A DNA stretch of 46,130 bases from Lingula anatina (taxonomy: Eukaryota > Brachiopoda > Lingulata > Lingulida > Lingulidae). Shown piece by piece: positions 1 to 11,907 of this stretch (the first letter of the stretch is position 1; each line of letters begins with the position of its first letter). Location of the stretch: positions 151,189-197,318 of the forward strand of contig NW_019775505.1 in assembly GCF_001039355.2 (NCBI RefSeq), in the 5' to 3' direction. The position numbers were made by a program, and so were the translations under genes. The notes under the pieces were generated by a model. That model was given only the letters and a program-made list of their open reading frames with translations, did no database searches and was not told the DNA's origin.

Positions 1-36
<36 letters not shown>
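1..36. repeat. (CT)n microsatellite at window edge
   Basis: Perfect CT dinucleotide run at the first base of the window, so its true length is unknown. Confidence 0.95.
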
Positions 37-41
<5 letters not shown>

Positions 42-2445
42 TGCATTGCACCTTCTCTGCTTTCGCAACCGAGACTCGTGCATTTCTGTTTTTATTTACC
101 CGCCCGTGAGTAAGTTTTTATTGGACATACGCGATGACTGGGTTTTATCGAAAGAGGATACATCGTTCCAGTCGAAACACATGCCAAGCGTGGGATCTCA
201 GTATATCTGACTGTGGGAGCTTACGCAAACTAGAAATATACGTCACACTTTCTTTAAGTCTGGCTGTAATAGGATCGATTTCCCGTCATTTCCCCAAATT
301 GCAAAATATTCTACGAGATGGGTAATTCATGGTTGCCTTTACCTCATCTTAATCATGCTGACAGACGCGTTTTTAGCTCAGGATCAAAGTGATATTCGAA
401 GATTTACAACATCACTAACGGCATTTTTGTCAAATTTTGCGGTCGTTTTATCAGTGAAATTGCCGTCAAGTTTTCTCCGAATAGATACATCAAGGTACAT
501 TTTCTTCACAGACCCCTTATAAATCAATTGAAGCCCGGAGATGTTTATTGAGATCAATGTTTTATTTGATTTGGGGATTAAGATTGCTAATTTTCTCATA
601 CGGACTGTATTTATTCTCTCTGGTGCTGTTTAGTTCTGTTATATACGTACATCTAATCATGATTCAGTGTGTATTTTTGAATAAATGCCCAACAAAAATC
701 CACTCATGTTTGCATGTCCACTGATATCAGGGTCTAATAAAATAGTATACAAAATGTTAATAATATACAATTTTTGTATCAGACTACCAGCTGATGGTAC
801 GTCAAGGCAATCACGGGTAAAGAAACCGATTCTCGCATTGACGATAATAATATAGAAATCAACGACAACAAAAGAAATTGCTCATCCAGTTAGCTAGAAA
901 TAACGACCTGCGCCAAAGAAACAGCGATGCTTTGTAAATGCTTGGAATGCGGTGTATTCTTGTACTGTCATTATAATAACATAGGGGTTTACAAATGTCT
1001 GGGGGGGGGGGGGGGCATTTATTGAAAAAAAAATGCAGAGCAGTAAAAAGCATAGAACAAATAGTAGATGGAGATATTTTGCCATATGGTGTAGGGTACA
1101 GGTATAGGAAACTACTCGGTTCTGTCTCGTTAATTATACTGATTTTGTCTAAAAGAAGGGAAGAGAAGGCGGAGTACCTCTGGAGCCACGGGAGGAGCAC
1201 CTATCCCTTTTGACATCTTTTATCACTACCTTGAGCCTATATTGGCATTAGTATCAATTCTCCTTTCCTTTGCTACGGGCTGTTAACTCACATGCTTAAC
1301 CAGGTCCGCAACAGGAAGAAGGGGTGGGGTTCGAAAGCGCCACCCTTTTTGTCGGGAAAGGGTCCGCTCTGGGTAAATTTTGATCTACGAACACAATGAT
1401 TTCGTGGGAAAAAAAGAAAAAGTTCACTTTTTTAGAAAAAGAACCTACTATTTAAAAATGCCACTGGCCTGTATACACTTATATAAGGCTTTTTATCGGA
1501 CGTCTTTGCTTTTATGTCGTGTCAATTGCTAATGCCAAACAAAAAGATGTAACTGTAAACCGAGCTAGGCAATAAGTTATATTACTCCTTCGGGAATAAA
1601 TTGCAAAAGAGTATCTTTCCAGGCTGTGAGTCATTTTTACTTGTCAATCATAACCCTGAATTTTGTAGTTAAACATTTCTCATTTATCTTATTACGCTTG
1701 CATCTGATCCTGATCTTTTGAACTTTGGAAAAAAAGCTCCTTAAGCCAGTGGGGGATCTTGTTCAGACAACCTCTGACGTCAGCGAGAACTTTAGGTCGA
1801 TCATTTTCAAACCGTATACCTGCGGAACAGGTGGGTTTTCATCTTATGCACTAAGTACCCGCGACATAACGAGCAAATTGGTTCAAATGAACCATATCGG
1901 CAGCAATTAGCAGCTAGCATAAGATTAATTCATTCGATCCAGTCTGGTAAGTTTGGGAAATGCCGTAACTGACAAGCGTCAAGAGTGGTGAAGTAACTGC
2001 CGATGATAGACGCGGCTGCCGCTTGCAATATTGCGTGGTAGATAGTTAATGATAAAAACATTGTTTCTGCCGTTTCCACTCGGGGAAAAGGCAGTAATTA
2101 CGGCTTATTCCCACGCGTTTGGTTCGATTACTTGCTATGGGATGGAAAATGAAATGAATTAATGTATTACAGCGGCAGATTAAGATTAGAAAAACTGGGA
2201 AGGGGCGTTAGGAAGGGTAAACGCTCTGCTTAGCTGATTGTGCCTCTGTGGCAGCTGCCTCCTTCCTGCATTCCTTCCTTTCTGCCTTCCTCCCATCCTC
2301 GTCACTTTCGTTCTTACGTGGTATGAGAATTTGAAATCACTTAAGTCGTTTTTACCTTCCTCTCCTTTATAGCGTAGGTGATTGTTGTAATGCAAAGTGA
2401 TTTCTGTGTCATTCTCTTTCTGTACCCCCTCTCCCTCCATCCCTA

Positions 2446-2448
<3 letters not shown>
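37..2448. other. Gene-free stretch upstream of the quiver-like gene
   Basis: Only short chance ORFs are seen. The stretch contains a 15-base poly-G run at 1001-1015. A 5' untranslated exon or promoter of the gene starting at 2812 could lie here but nothing identifies it; a consensus-like donor (CTG followed by gtaagt) occurs near 1946-1953 but has no start codon close by in a useful frame. Confidence 0.5.
1001..1015. repeat. poly-G tract
   Basis: Fifteen consecutive G on the plus strand. It makes part of an apparent ORF on both strands, which is therefore not meaningful. Confidence 0.95.

Positions 2449-2514
<66 letters not shown>
2449..2514. repeat. (CT)n microsatellite
   Basis: About 66 bases of CT repeat with one interruption (CTAT), ending about 300 bases upstream of the first coding exon of the quiver-like gene. 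Confidence 0.95.
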
Positions 2515-2517
<3 letters not shown>

Positions 2518-2811
2518 CTGCGTCCCACAGAATCCTAGAATTAGATTAATCAAAAAAAGACTGCGATCTTTATGGTAAATTCGGCGTGTACTCTCTACGT
2601 GTTCCCCCCATTGTCTGCAATCTGGAACTATTTTATCGTCTGCACTTTGATTTCACGTCAAATAAATCGCTGTGGAAAATCGACAGAACGTTGATGAAGT
2701 GTACACAAAGTGATCCCACGCATAACATTGGTGAAACTGGAGGTTTGCAGGCAAACTCCTGTCGATATTCCCAGTGATTTAGACAATATATGTCACATAT
2801 CGTAGAATAAT

Positions 2812-2896
2812 ATGATTGTTAATACCTGTATATATTTTCCAGTGCTCCTTCTTCTTGCGGTCGAAGTGGTTCAAGCACAGCCGGATCCATTCACGA
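2812..2896 (+). CDS. Quiver-like gene, coding exon 1 (signal peptide)
   Basis: ATG at 2812 runs in frame through the hydrophobic core LLLLAVEVVQAQPDPFT to a strong donor (A, then gtaagt) and leaves phase 1, which matches the next exon. The internal cag at 2840-2842 could instead be a splice acceptor, in which case the start codon is on an unseen upstream exon. Confidence 0.7.
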
Positions 2897-5800
2897 GTAA
2901 GTCTTTCTTTTTAGTTATAACGCATTGATGATTGGGAAAGTGACATTTTAAATATGTAATAGTACGATGTATCATGATCGTAATTAACTTTTGGTATGTG
3001 TTGTGATTCGGAGTTGAATTGATATGATACGCTTTTCTACTTCATGAAACGTTTAAATAAGTAATCTTATGGTGGAACACTCTTAATCATTTGATGAAGC
3101 CTGTAGTTATAGGAAATTAATTTAACGTCTGTGGCTAATGACAAATTAAAATATTCATTACGTGTCCAGTTACCAGTTTTCATGTTAAGGATAGCTCAGT
3201 CTCTATCTTTTCTGTTTTCCAAATTAAATCATAGACATATGCGACGGCAGATCAGAAAGGGTGGGGCCGGCGCAATGGTCTATTCACCCCTTTCCCCCAT
3301 AAAACGGCATGACAAGCGACACGAGACTAAACTAAGCACTCTTTCAGAAGGTGTGACTTGCATATTATAGTGATATAGTCCGTTTTTAATTTTTGTGAAC
3401 ACCCCTGCTCTCTCTACTGACTACCATAGGCTAGCTAGGTGATGACATAGGCCTAAATTTTATAAATAAATAAATATATTTTATAAATATAAATATATAA
3501 ATAAACGTTAGATCTACGCATTTCAATTCCTGGAACAGCGCCAATCTTGTAACCCCGTCAGATTAAAAAGTTGCTGTATAAGGGCGTATTCCCAGAGCTT
3601 TTAGATCGAACTATCCCCGCGGGGAGTCTCACTAGATTACTGTCAGATAATCCGGCTTAAATGTCCGTCCCGCCTACTACAAGCTGTAAGGGGGTAATTA
3701 ACTTTCGTACCCGCTCCGCTGACAGCTATTTAGCGTGAACCCCTAGGGAGTTAGGTCGATCTAAAGTAGATCGATCTAATCTCTGGGAATGGGGCCTAAC
3801 ACATGGCACAACAATATAATAACTGGTATCTCTTTAAATCCGTAAGGCGGAACCATATAGTTGACATTGCCGGTGTGACAGGATTGGTAGTCCGCTAGGA
3901 ACCGTAGTCAGTTCCTTAGTACTTTGTACAGGTGCCTGTTTCATATACTATTCCCAATACTCCCACTAACCCTAACCTGTACTTATATATCATATGGGAC
4001 CCGGACTTCCATTCCTAGGACTATAATTCTTGTCACACCGGTATTTTCACTTTTACAAATGGATTAAATCTAACCCCCAAATCTAAGTAGTAATTGTCAG
4101 AATCTCTCGGTTTGAAAAGTTTTGCTTTTGCTGGTAATAGAGGTTTTCCGATAGACCGCAATACTCAGGGTGGTGGAATTCTTGACAGCCTGAGACGGAG
4201 TCCTAGAGAAAGGCTGCAAATTCACTCCAGTCGAAGACTTATGAATATAAATGACTATCATATTGTGAAGAGCCCCTATTTGTCATACAGAACCGGCATT
4301 AATAAGCGCCAGTATTGAAATTTGATATCATATTTCTATGCCTTTGATTCGATTTTGCTCCTCGCCACATCATCCACGTTCACCAAAGGTATAGAATGAT
4401 TGTATGGTATGGAAATATATTTTTTTAAGTGTGTGTGTGGGGTTTCAATGCGTCGATATTGTTTAAAATAAACTGCCGGAGAGAAAGAGAGAGAGAAAAA
4501 GAGAGAGAGCAATCCAAATCAACAAAGACTTCGTCACTGTGTGTACGTAAATGGGTCTATACATTAGATTATAAAAAAAAGTGGCATATACTCGTATGGG
4601 CAGACTTGTATTTTTTCATTTGTTTTAACGAAACAGATGGGAATCATAAACTTCTCCTGAAAGATAAGATAACAAGCCGTATGGACAACGAGGTTTTCGT
4701 AATTGGTTCTTCTTTTTGGTCCCAAACTCAGCGGGATCCCAAAACCCGGACGATTAATCGAGTTACCTGTCTATCCGAACGCAAACTCATCGGTTTGGCT
4801 TCCTGCCATTGTTTCAGTTGGCATCTCTCTTTTGACCCTAAAACATTCCATGTCATGGGGCCTATTTATTTTATTTCAGGTAAGTCTGGCAATTACTTCA
4901 ATTCTGGAGCACTGGTGATCCAGTGTTTGAGAGAGAGAGAGAGAGAGACCCATTTAGTTGACGCAGAACAAACGACTCGTTTCGTTTGTCAAAACTTCTT
5001 GAAAAAAGTAAACCTAAAGAAGAAAATTCTTATTTCTTACGCCCTTTTTAATTCTCCACCTCCAACACACACACGCACACACACACACACACACACACAC
5101 GCGCACACACACACACACACACGCACACACTGCGCACGCCTGGACAGAGTAGGGATTGACACTCTTCCCACAAATATGCCAAATTAATAGATGAGACTCT
5201 TTAGAGATTTTTCATATTGATATACTTGTGTCCCCTTAGCTGCACGATGCAAAACGACACAAAATGATTGTCCCGATACCTTGTTGTAACGCTATGAAAT
5301 ACAGGGTACCGAACGGCCATGCCTCTCCAGGGTAATTTTATTATTTTACAATCTCCGGGCAGATATATCGTATTTTACCAAATTCGGAATTTCTTTGATG
5401 TACAGGCGCCTATGTATCCTGTACTACAGTGTTCTGTTGGCATCAGATAATGGGCTAAGGGAATTATATTATGCTGGAGTTACATTAGTATCGACTAGGA
5501 CGAAACTAAAGGGAATGTTACACTAATAGACTGTGTATTTTAAATTGCGAACATCCTCCCTCGTTCACGTTGTCTTTGTCTCTTCGATTACGGCGCACGC
5601 TCATTTTCATCTTTGGTCTGGAATTTGTTGAAAATAAGAGTGCAAGATTTTTTCATCATTTCTCTGAGCTCCACCAGCCACTTTATTATTTATTCATTTT
5701 GAAAACACGCTTTTCATGATCATTTTTTCCTTTTTTAGTTTTATGCAAAAATGACACTATATTAAACTGTATAGGGGAAATATAATCCGCGACCTTATAG

Positions 5801-8800
5801 CGCAGACATTAATAGTTGTGCATATGAAATGTCTTGTTTTTTTACACTATGTAAGTAGGTTGTTAAAGCTGTAGCCGGCATGAAGGGCCGTTATATTGTT
5901 TTTGCCTGCTAGTAGACCTCCTCGGGCCACATGCCGCTTCCCATAAAATATTGGCGCAATATTGGCCGTAAATAACGTTAATTTAAGGCCGCAACAGCAG
6001 TCGACTTTCATCAGACGCTAAAATAAACCCAACTGAACTTGATCAGGACAACGACCTCACTTCAACCTCACTTCAAGTTAAATTAACTACCTTATTTCTT
6101 TTTATCATTTATTTATTTATTTGTTTTTTTGGGGATATTTTGCAGCTTGCGGTTTTTACAGCCTCGGTATTTTCATATGGCAGTTAATATGTTGGGCTTG
6201 GTATCAGGTTTTGCTCGCGTGACAAGATGTTTTGTTAATAGGTTAAAATGCATTGACTGAATCTGTATATAAGCATAAGCATAGTTTAATATGTTACATG
6301 GATGTTAAATGTCAACCCGTTCAAGTCGACCAGGATCCTAAAAGATTTATTCTTTCAGCCACTTAGTTGAAGTTGAAAGACGGTCGTGTTTTTATTGTGA
6401 AACGTTAAAGAAAAATCACAAAAAGTAAAGGTAGTACCGCGTTTGTTTTTGTTTTTGCTGTTGTGTTTATATTGTTTTTCCAGAAACGCACGGGTCACAG
6501 TAGGCAAATAGGTCACGACAATACTCATTTTCTGTAGGCCAGCTGAGAACATAAACGAGAAATCTGCCCCCTACGTGTGTGATGCCCTCTACTGCGTATA
6601 CTGAGGTCGCCGAGACAATTTTTGTTCGTCAGGCAGTATTCACAGACATTTCTCTGGCTAATTCTGTCCAGCGATAATTTTTGCACAGAAATGATGCCCT
6701 CACCCTGGCTTGTGGTAAACATAATATCCCTATGTAACTACACTAAAAAATTTTATTTCTCTTCACCTGTATCTTTTATCTCGACTTTTTTTTTATATCC
6801 AGTGTCTTATTTTTTAATCTCTTCTCGAAGCATGTTCTGTTTTTACGTTTTGAGCACGAGGCGAAAGCGGTTTTGGGTGAGAACGACCGTCATCTCGACC
6901 GGAATTTAATTTGTGCCATAAAGCGTGTCAGAAATCAATAAATCGATAAGATTATGATTTACGACGTTTGGCAGAATTTTTCATCAAAAGGGGCTTTTCT
7001 GACTAGACCTTATAAACAATTGACTGATATTTTTAAGAGGCTGTGGGGATAGTTTGACGCTGATACATGTATTAAAGAGGAAAATATTCCGTTGTGTTTC
7101 CTTATACCCAAAATTTATAAACAATTGTCCTGGTTGGAACTGATTTTTTGCCAGATTTTCAAAAGTTAAGCGCAATGGAAGCAATGCATATCCAAAATAT
7201 AATGACGACAAAAATAATTACAACCAAGATTTGTAAATAAAAAGTGGAAACTTTTTCTTTAAAATACGTATTTTAACAGACACCCTCAAGCACAAGTATG
7301 CATTAGATATTCTATACTAGTAGCAGATGGACAGTGCATTAATATTGTACCTCTACATCTGATTCCTAATCCGTAGATTGGTGCTTAATGTGAGGACGGA
7401 TGTAAATAAGTGTATGAGCATATCTCTATATATAAACGTCTGCGTTTTTTATTTCTACGGCACACAAACACAGGCCTACCCAACTACCAGACTCGGCACC
7501 GAATGATCCAGAATTCACCGGTAAATCGGACCACACTACCCGTTTTCAAGGTGTGTATCAGATCGCATTACATAGTATCAGACGCGACACCGCTCTTGCC
7601 TAGTACGCGATGTGATAGTGACGATTCTCAGCGGGGTTGAAAAGCATTGCATCACCACTCAAAATTTGTTCAGGGTATGATACTGTGTAATGCGATCTGA
7701 TACACACCTTGAAAACGGGTAGTGTGGTCTGATCTACTGGTGAATTCTGGATCATTCGGTGCCGAGTCTGGTAGTTGGGTAGGCCTGAAACACTGCTATT
7801 TACATCCTTTTGTACTGATAATACGTGTGCCTGCATGCATAAGCACACGCGCACGTGCACAGGCACAATCTTCTGGCGCTCGTACACGCACTTTTAAGTG
7901 CTTTGAAGTTATCATATTTAATGTGAATATTAAAATATTAGTAATGCCCCGCATTTGAATGTATCGTCTGTTTCTTAAAGCAACCACCTAGATAGAGGTC
8001 TGTCTCGACATTGGTTAAAGCAATGGCGGACCTAGGTTGGAATACAGTGGGGTGCATACCCCCTCCCCTTTAGCCCCTGAGATACCCCTTCCCCCCAAGA
8101 AGAAACGGAATAGCCAATGAAGCGAGATAAAAACAATCACTTTGTCCATCCGTGCGCCGTGCATACGACAGCTAAATTGTCCTCATAACCTCTTACATAT
8201 CGAATGAAAGTATTCTGTTCTAAACCCCACCCTACCCACCGTACCCACCCCACCTCACTCAGCATTCAGTAACATCCTCAACCCACCAGTGTTCACCACG
8301 CTCTGTTCTTTTTTTCACAGCTACTATAGACTGCTATCGGTGCCTGGGGCCTATGAGAAACAGCACGTGCGGGGATCCCTTCGACGCCGAAAAGCTCCAC
8401 CTTGGTGAGGAGGAGAGCGGTATTCAGATCATAAAGTGCAAAAGAGGGGCGTGTCTAAAATGGACGTATTTTCACAAAGGTAAGCTATAATCCTGCGAAG
8501 ACTTTCGTCTATTGTTTTATGTACACACAGTTGCAAGAATAATTTTTTCAAAGAACAACTTAAATTAGAACTGAAATATTGAAGTGGTAATAGCTCTGAT
8601 TTTTATCTGTGGCTTGAGGAATCTATCAGTGGAACTTTTAGATAAAATTTATTATCAACCTCCCACAAATACTATACAGCTATTCAGAAATATGCTCACT
8701 GACATGAGTATTCACCCAGGACTTGGGTATAAGGTATTGCCCGTTAAATGACAGCATCAGTAAATCATCGTTTTTCCTGAAACACACCATCTGCCAAGTC

Positions 8801-10564
8801 AAATTTGAAAAGCTAAGGGAGAAGGGGGCGGTCCAGGCTCATCTTTGTCTTCTTTATATTCGCCTTATCTACATGTATCAACCGCTGTCATTTATAAAGG
8901 ACAATTTTCAATGATCTGTGGCTGATTCCACACCAGATATATTGTCTTTTAGTAATGGACAGGCAGACGGGATAACGTGCTATTGTATTATACTCGGATC
9001 CAGTGGTTTATCTGCTTAATGGAACATTCACCACTTAAATCAATACGAAGTCGCTCCTCGCTGCATTCGAGCTGAACCAATTGCCCATTCTTTATCTCAA
9101 GCTAAAATATTTTAAATTTTTTCAAAGTTAACATTCACTGAAGTTTTGCGTGTTATTCCGATGACAATCGTTTATATAATTAAGAAAGATGTTCTCTGTG
9201 CTTGTTGTTACAATACAGTTTCGTGGAATTTTTTTAAATAGCTCTTCCCGTGGCATGCACCACGTAAATGTCAACGACCACCATGTTATGATGGAAAAGA
9301 ATTCACAACAGTAAATGTAATGTCAAAATATGAAACCCCGTCTTCATAATAACCATACACAGACGTAACAAAGGGTTTTATATTTAGATGAAATTTGGAA
9401 AGAAAGGAGCAATTTATAGATGCGTATGGACATCCTATGAGCACAGAGGTGGCGTAATAAATTATACTAAATGTACTACTTTTTGGCGATATAGGGTGAA
9501 AGTCGTGTAAGAAATTAATACAAGCCACGCAAAATATGGTGAATCTGTACTTGGGTAATAGACCGTAGTTCTAAACAACGAAAGAGAAAACACCCAGAAA
9601 AATATCCATAGATAAATTATTTGATTTTTTTCATTGCCGCACCGCGCTCTCTGCCATTATTTCCCACCAGACACTCCTCCTGCGAAATCTCGCTTGATTT
9701 TACTGTACCGTTAAGATGCGAGACTTTCGATTTTATTTATCATCGATGAATTTCATTTAACTATCTCAAGCAGTATATCTATTCCCCGGCCTTTTTTTCT
9801 CTAAAACTACGTCTTAAATTACTTAAACATAGCCATTTCCCTGCAGGACCCATGCATATATCTCGCTGCACGTGTTGTCCTTTTTCTATTTGTGAAACTG
9901 CATTGTTATAAATTGTTTATGATCAGACATCTTCTGTCACCTCTTGGCGTTTCCCCCATCTGTATTTACGTCTTGTTCTAATTTATGTGTTTATTGAACA
10001 CGTATTTATATTGCAATACTACACTTAGATCTGTAATAATTCATAATGAATGCTGTAAACCGCCAGTTTGTGTAAACCCTTCCTCCAATCACAAGTAAGT
10101 GAAAACGACAAAGGAAAAGAAATACAATATTTTATTCTTTTACATTTGCAAGTCAGTTTTGACCCAAGGGTGATCGACATTGGAAATCTGTTACTTTCTT
10201 TTGATTTCCTACAAAACGATGTACGCATGCGTCTGTACGCCTGCGCATTCAAATGATTCATTTTTGTCTATTTATTTATTTAGATTCATTCTTTAAATTA
10301 GCTTGAAATAAAACCAAATAACTTCAACATATTTCAGGTGAGCTGCTAATCAGAAGAACGTGTTCGCTGGACGAAGAAGACCTCGTGTTTCACATACCTC
10401 TGGTGGACGTGTGTAGAAGGGAGAGAGATGGCAACGGGCGCCTCTGCATGTGCTCCGGTGACTTGTGCAACGCCGCACGCCGAACTTCCGCTTCCGCTTC
10501 CTGGAGCCTGCTTATAGCACTTGGCTCGCTAATTCTTTCTGCGAAGTTGCTTCTCCTCAGCTGA
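2812..10564 (+). CDS. Quiver/sleepless-like Ly6 (three-finger) GPI-anchored protein, 3 exons
   Basis: Spliced CDS: 2812-2896, 8321-8479, 10338-10564, both introns phase 1 with GT-AG borders, giving 156 residues, a normal size for the family. Residues 1-22 form a hydrophobic signal peptide (VLLLLAVEVVQA). The mature part has ten cysteines at about 33, 36, 45, 68, 73, 90, 107, 118, 120 and 125: it opens with DCYRC and closes with CMCSGDLCN, the C-x-C-x4-C-N ending typical of quiver (QVR) proteins. N42-S-T is a possible glycosylation site. The tail (about 137-156, WSLLIALGSLILSAKLLLLS) is a hydrophobic GPI-attachment signal. Family knowledge: such proteins sit on the outer cell surface, and Drosophila sleepless/quiver modulates Shaker potassium channels and nicotinic receptors; that role here is inference. 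Alternative start: an acceptor-like ttttccag at 2835-2842 would make the first exon begin at 2843, with the ATG further upstream. Confidence 0.85.
3582..3796. mobile_element. MITE, PIF/Harbinger-like, family 'CATTCCCAGAG', copy 1
   Basis: Imperfect terminal inverted repeats: the left end reads GGGCGTATTCCCAGAG and the right end is the complement, CTCTGGGAATGGGGCC. Both ends are followed inward by AGATCGATCTA-like sequence. TAA lies directly outside both ends (3579-3581 and 3797-3799), the 3-bp TWA target typical of PIF/Harbinger. A second copy in the opposite orientation lies at 41865-42087. No transposase, so non-autonomous. Confidence 0.8.
3870..4041. mobile_element. MITE, family 'CCGGTGTGACA', copy 1
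   Basis: Ends CCGGTGTGACAGGATTGGTA and the complementary TTCTTGTCACACCGG, with a second inverted block (TCCGCTAGGAA / TTCCTAGGA) inside. Its middle contains ACTAACCCTAACCT. Related copies lie at 19645-19824, 26900-27079 and 38104-38242. The target duplication is not clear at this copy. Confidence 0.8.
5064..5130. repeat. (CA)n microsatellite
   Basis: Interrupted CA repeat with a few CG steps (acgcac, gcgcac). Confidence 0.95.
7471..7787. mobile_element. 317-bp palindromic MITE with AAACA target duplication
   Basis: Long near-perfect inverted repeats of about 100 bp. The left end begins CAGGCCTACCCAACTACCAG and the right end finishes CTGGTAGTTGGGTAGGCCTG. AAACA flanks both ends (7466-7470 and 7788-7792), a 5-bp target duplication. 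The CAGGCC start resembles hAT termini, but hAT usually duplicates 8 bp, so the superfamily is unsure. No coding sequence; apparent ORFs on both strands are mirror images of the arms. Confidence 0.88.
8321..8479 (+). CDS. Quiver-like gene, coding exon 2
   Basis: Acceptor tttttcacag and donor AAAG followed by gtaagc, phase 1 to phase 1. It encodes the first half of the Ly6 domain, including DCYRC, the NST glycosylation site, STCGDPFD, and the C-x4-C pair in IIKCKRGAC. The CGDPF segment is usual in quiver proteins. Confidence 0.88.
8480..10337 (+). other. Intron 2 of the quiver-like gene
   Basis: About 1.86 kb between gtaagc and atttcag. No repeat, RNA gene or further exon recognised; small ORFs have no similarity that I can see. 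Confidence 0.65.
10338..10564 (+). CDS. Quiver-like gene, last coding exon
   Basis: Acceptor atttcag; phase 1 entry makes the glycine codon G|GT. It encodes RRTCSLDEEDL, the closing cysteines CMCSGDLCN, then a serine-rich spacer and hydrophobic tail ending LLLLS and TGA at 10562-10564. The tail with no cytoplasmic residues after it is the usual shape of a GPI signal. Confidence 0.88.
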
Positions 10565-11848
10565 CACCCCCTCTCCCTGGTTTGTTCAGTGTAAGTGACA
10601 TTGAAATATGATTCAACCCACGGCCTATAGCAGTGCATTGTCTGAAATCACGAGATCAAAAGACAAGCTGATGTTCAGATATGATAGAGAAATGTACGCG
10701 ATTAAAAGGAAGGAAAGACAGCGAGGTTTTCATTGGTGCTTCCGCCGGATCTGCTGTTATGGGCCTTTTATTAATCCGGAGAAATGTCTGTAGACCTACT
10801 CAACGTAACAAAACTCCACCGACGAGATGGGAACACAGGCAAGCTTCCATGGTGTTTTATTATGTGATTAATTATCTTTTTCTACTCTTTGTGGTCAAGG
10901 GCTCTCTAATGTTTTTCCCCGTTTCTTCATGCACCACAAAGTCTCATGGGAAATATACACAGTTGCATCCATCAACATTGATGTTTTTTTTTAAATTGCA
11001 GTTATTAGCCTATTGTTTTGCATTGTTAGAACCAGTTAAAACATTGTCAAACTGTAACAAAGTATTACTAACAAGGAATTGTTATCATATGGGAGGCGCT
11101 CGCAAAAGCTCAATACCCAAAGGGAATGTTCTATTAAATAAATTCTTTAATCACGTTTATCATTAAATTTAACGGCTATAGGGCCTGGATACATTGACAT
11201 GATGATGGAAGCACGGGAGATAAATTTTGCACGGAGTCGACCGACTATAATTTTTTATCTTTCGTAGACTCACCGCTTTGGCGTCTTCATGTTTGACTTT
11301 TTGTTGCCTTCCAGTGATCCCAGAGGCTAACATGTCAATACCCAATTTTGATACGTGTTGCATGATGAAGTCTCAATTAAGCCTTCTGGGGCCATTCAAT
11401 ATTCCCACTTTGTCAATAAATGATGACTGTATTATATAATAGCCAACAGAGGACGATCTGTTTTTAATGTGCCAGGAACAGCACTGTATTTCTTCCCGTT
11501 GCTGAGCAAATGACAAAAGAGATGGGGCGTTAAGGGGAATTCTGGACGGCCCCATAAAGGCATGTAGTAGCTTGTTGTTCCAATTAAGTTTTTTGAAGAA
11601 GGTGCGAAATACTCATTGTATATACGCTTGCTTTCCGCCATTTATATAGCTGGCTATCCAAACAGATTATCCTGGCAAAATACCCATAATGCATATTAAA
11701 TAATGCAATTTATTTTTACCTTTAAGCGCCAGTGGTAATGATAAAGGAATGTTGCTAATTTGAGTAGTAGTTCTAGGTATTTGGCCTTCTTAATGAAAAG
11801 CGTTAATGTTTGTTTTGTTCTCAGAATACACGTGGTGAGACACTTATC

Positions 11849-11852
<4 letters not shown>
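10565..11852 (+). other. 3' flank of the quiver-like gene
   Basis: Probable 3' untranslated region followed by intergenic DNA. The first AATAAA seen after the stop codon is at 11137-11142. Short ORFs on both strands look like chance. Confidence 0.45.
11137..11142 (+). terminator. Possible poly(A) signal AATAAA for the quiver-like gene
   Basis: First AATAAA hexamer seen on the plus strand after the stop codon, 570 bases downstream. Transcript data would be needed to confirm its use. Confidence 0.3.

Positions 11853-11906
<54 letters not shown>
11853..11906. repeat. (TA)n microsatellite
   Basis: About 54 bases of uninterrupted AT repeat. Confidence 0.95.

Positions 11907-11907
<1 letters not shown>

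Larger units (their letters stand above)
2897..8320 (+). other. Intron 1 of the quiver-like gene (5.4 kb)
   Basis: No coding exon recognised. It holds two adjacent MITEs (3582-3796, 3870-4041), GA tracts (about 4479-4509 and 4928-4947), a CA tract (5064-5130) and a long palindromic element (7471-7787). The 252-codon ORF at 4429-5187 runs through the GA and CA tracts and has no recognisable domain. Confidence 0.7.

Noticed and set aside
3970-3990. Interstitial telomere sequence
   Set aside because: Only two TAACCC-like units, and they are part of the dispersed CCGGTGTGACA MITE, so not a telomere scar.
4429-5187. Longest plus-strand ORF (252 codons)
   Set aside because: It passes through GA and CA microsatellites, has no recognisable domain, lies in the intron of the quiver-like gene, and its composition looks random.
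7600-7887. Mirror ORFs around 7410-7887 that share the peptide LPNYQTRHRMIQNSP
   Set aside because: They come from the two complementary arms of the 7471-7787 palindromic MITE, not from a duplicated gene.
10390-10638. 82-codon minus ORF
   Set aside because: Antisense shadow of the last exon of the quiver-like gene.
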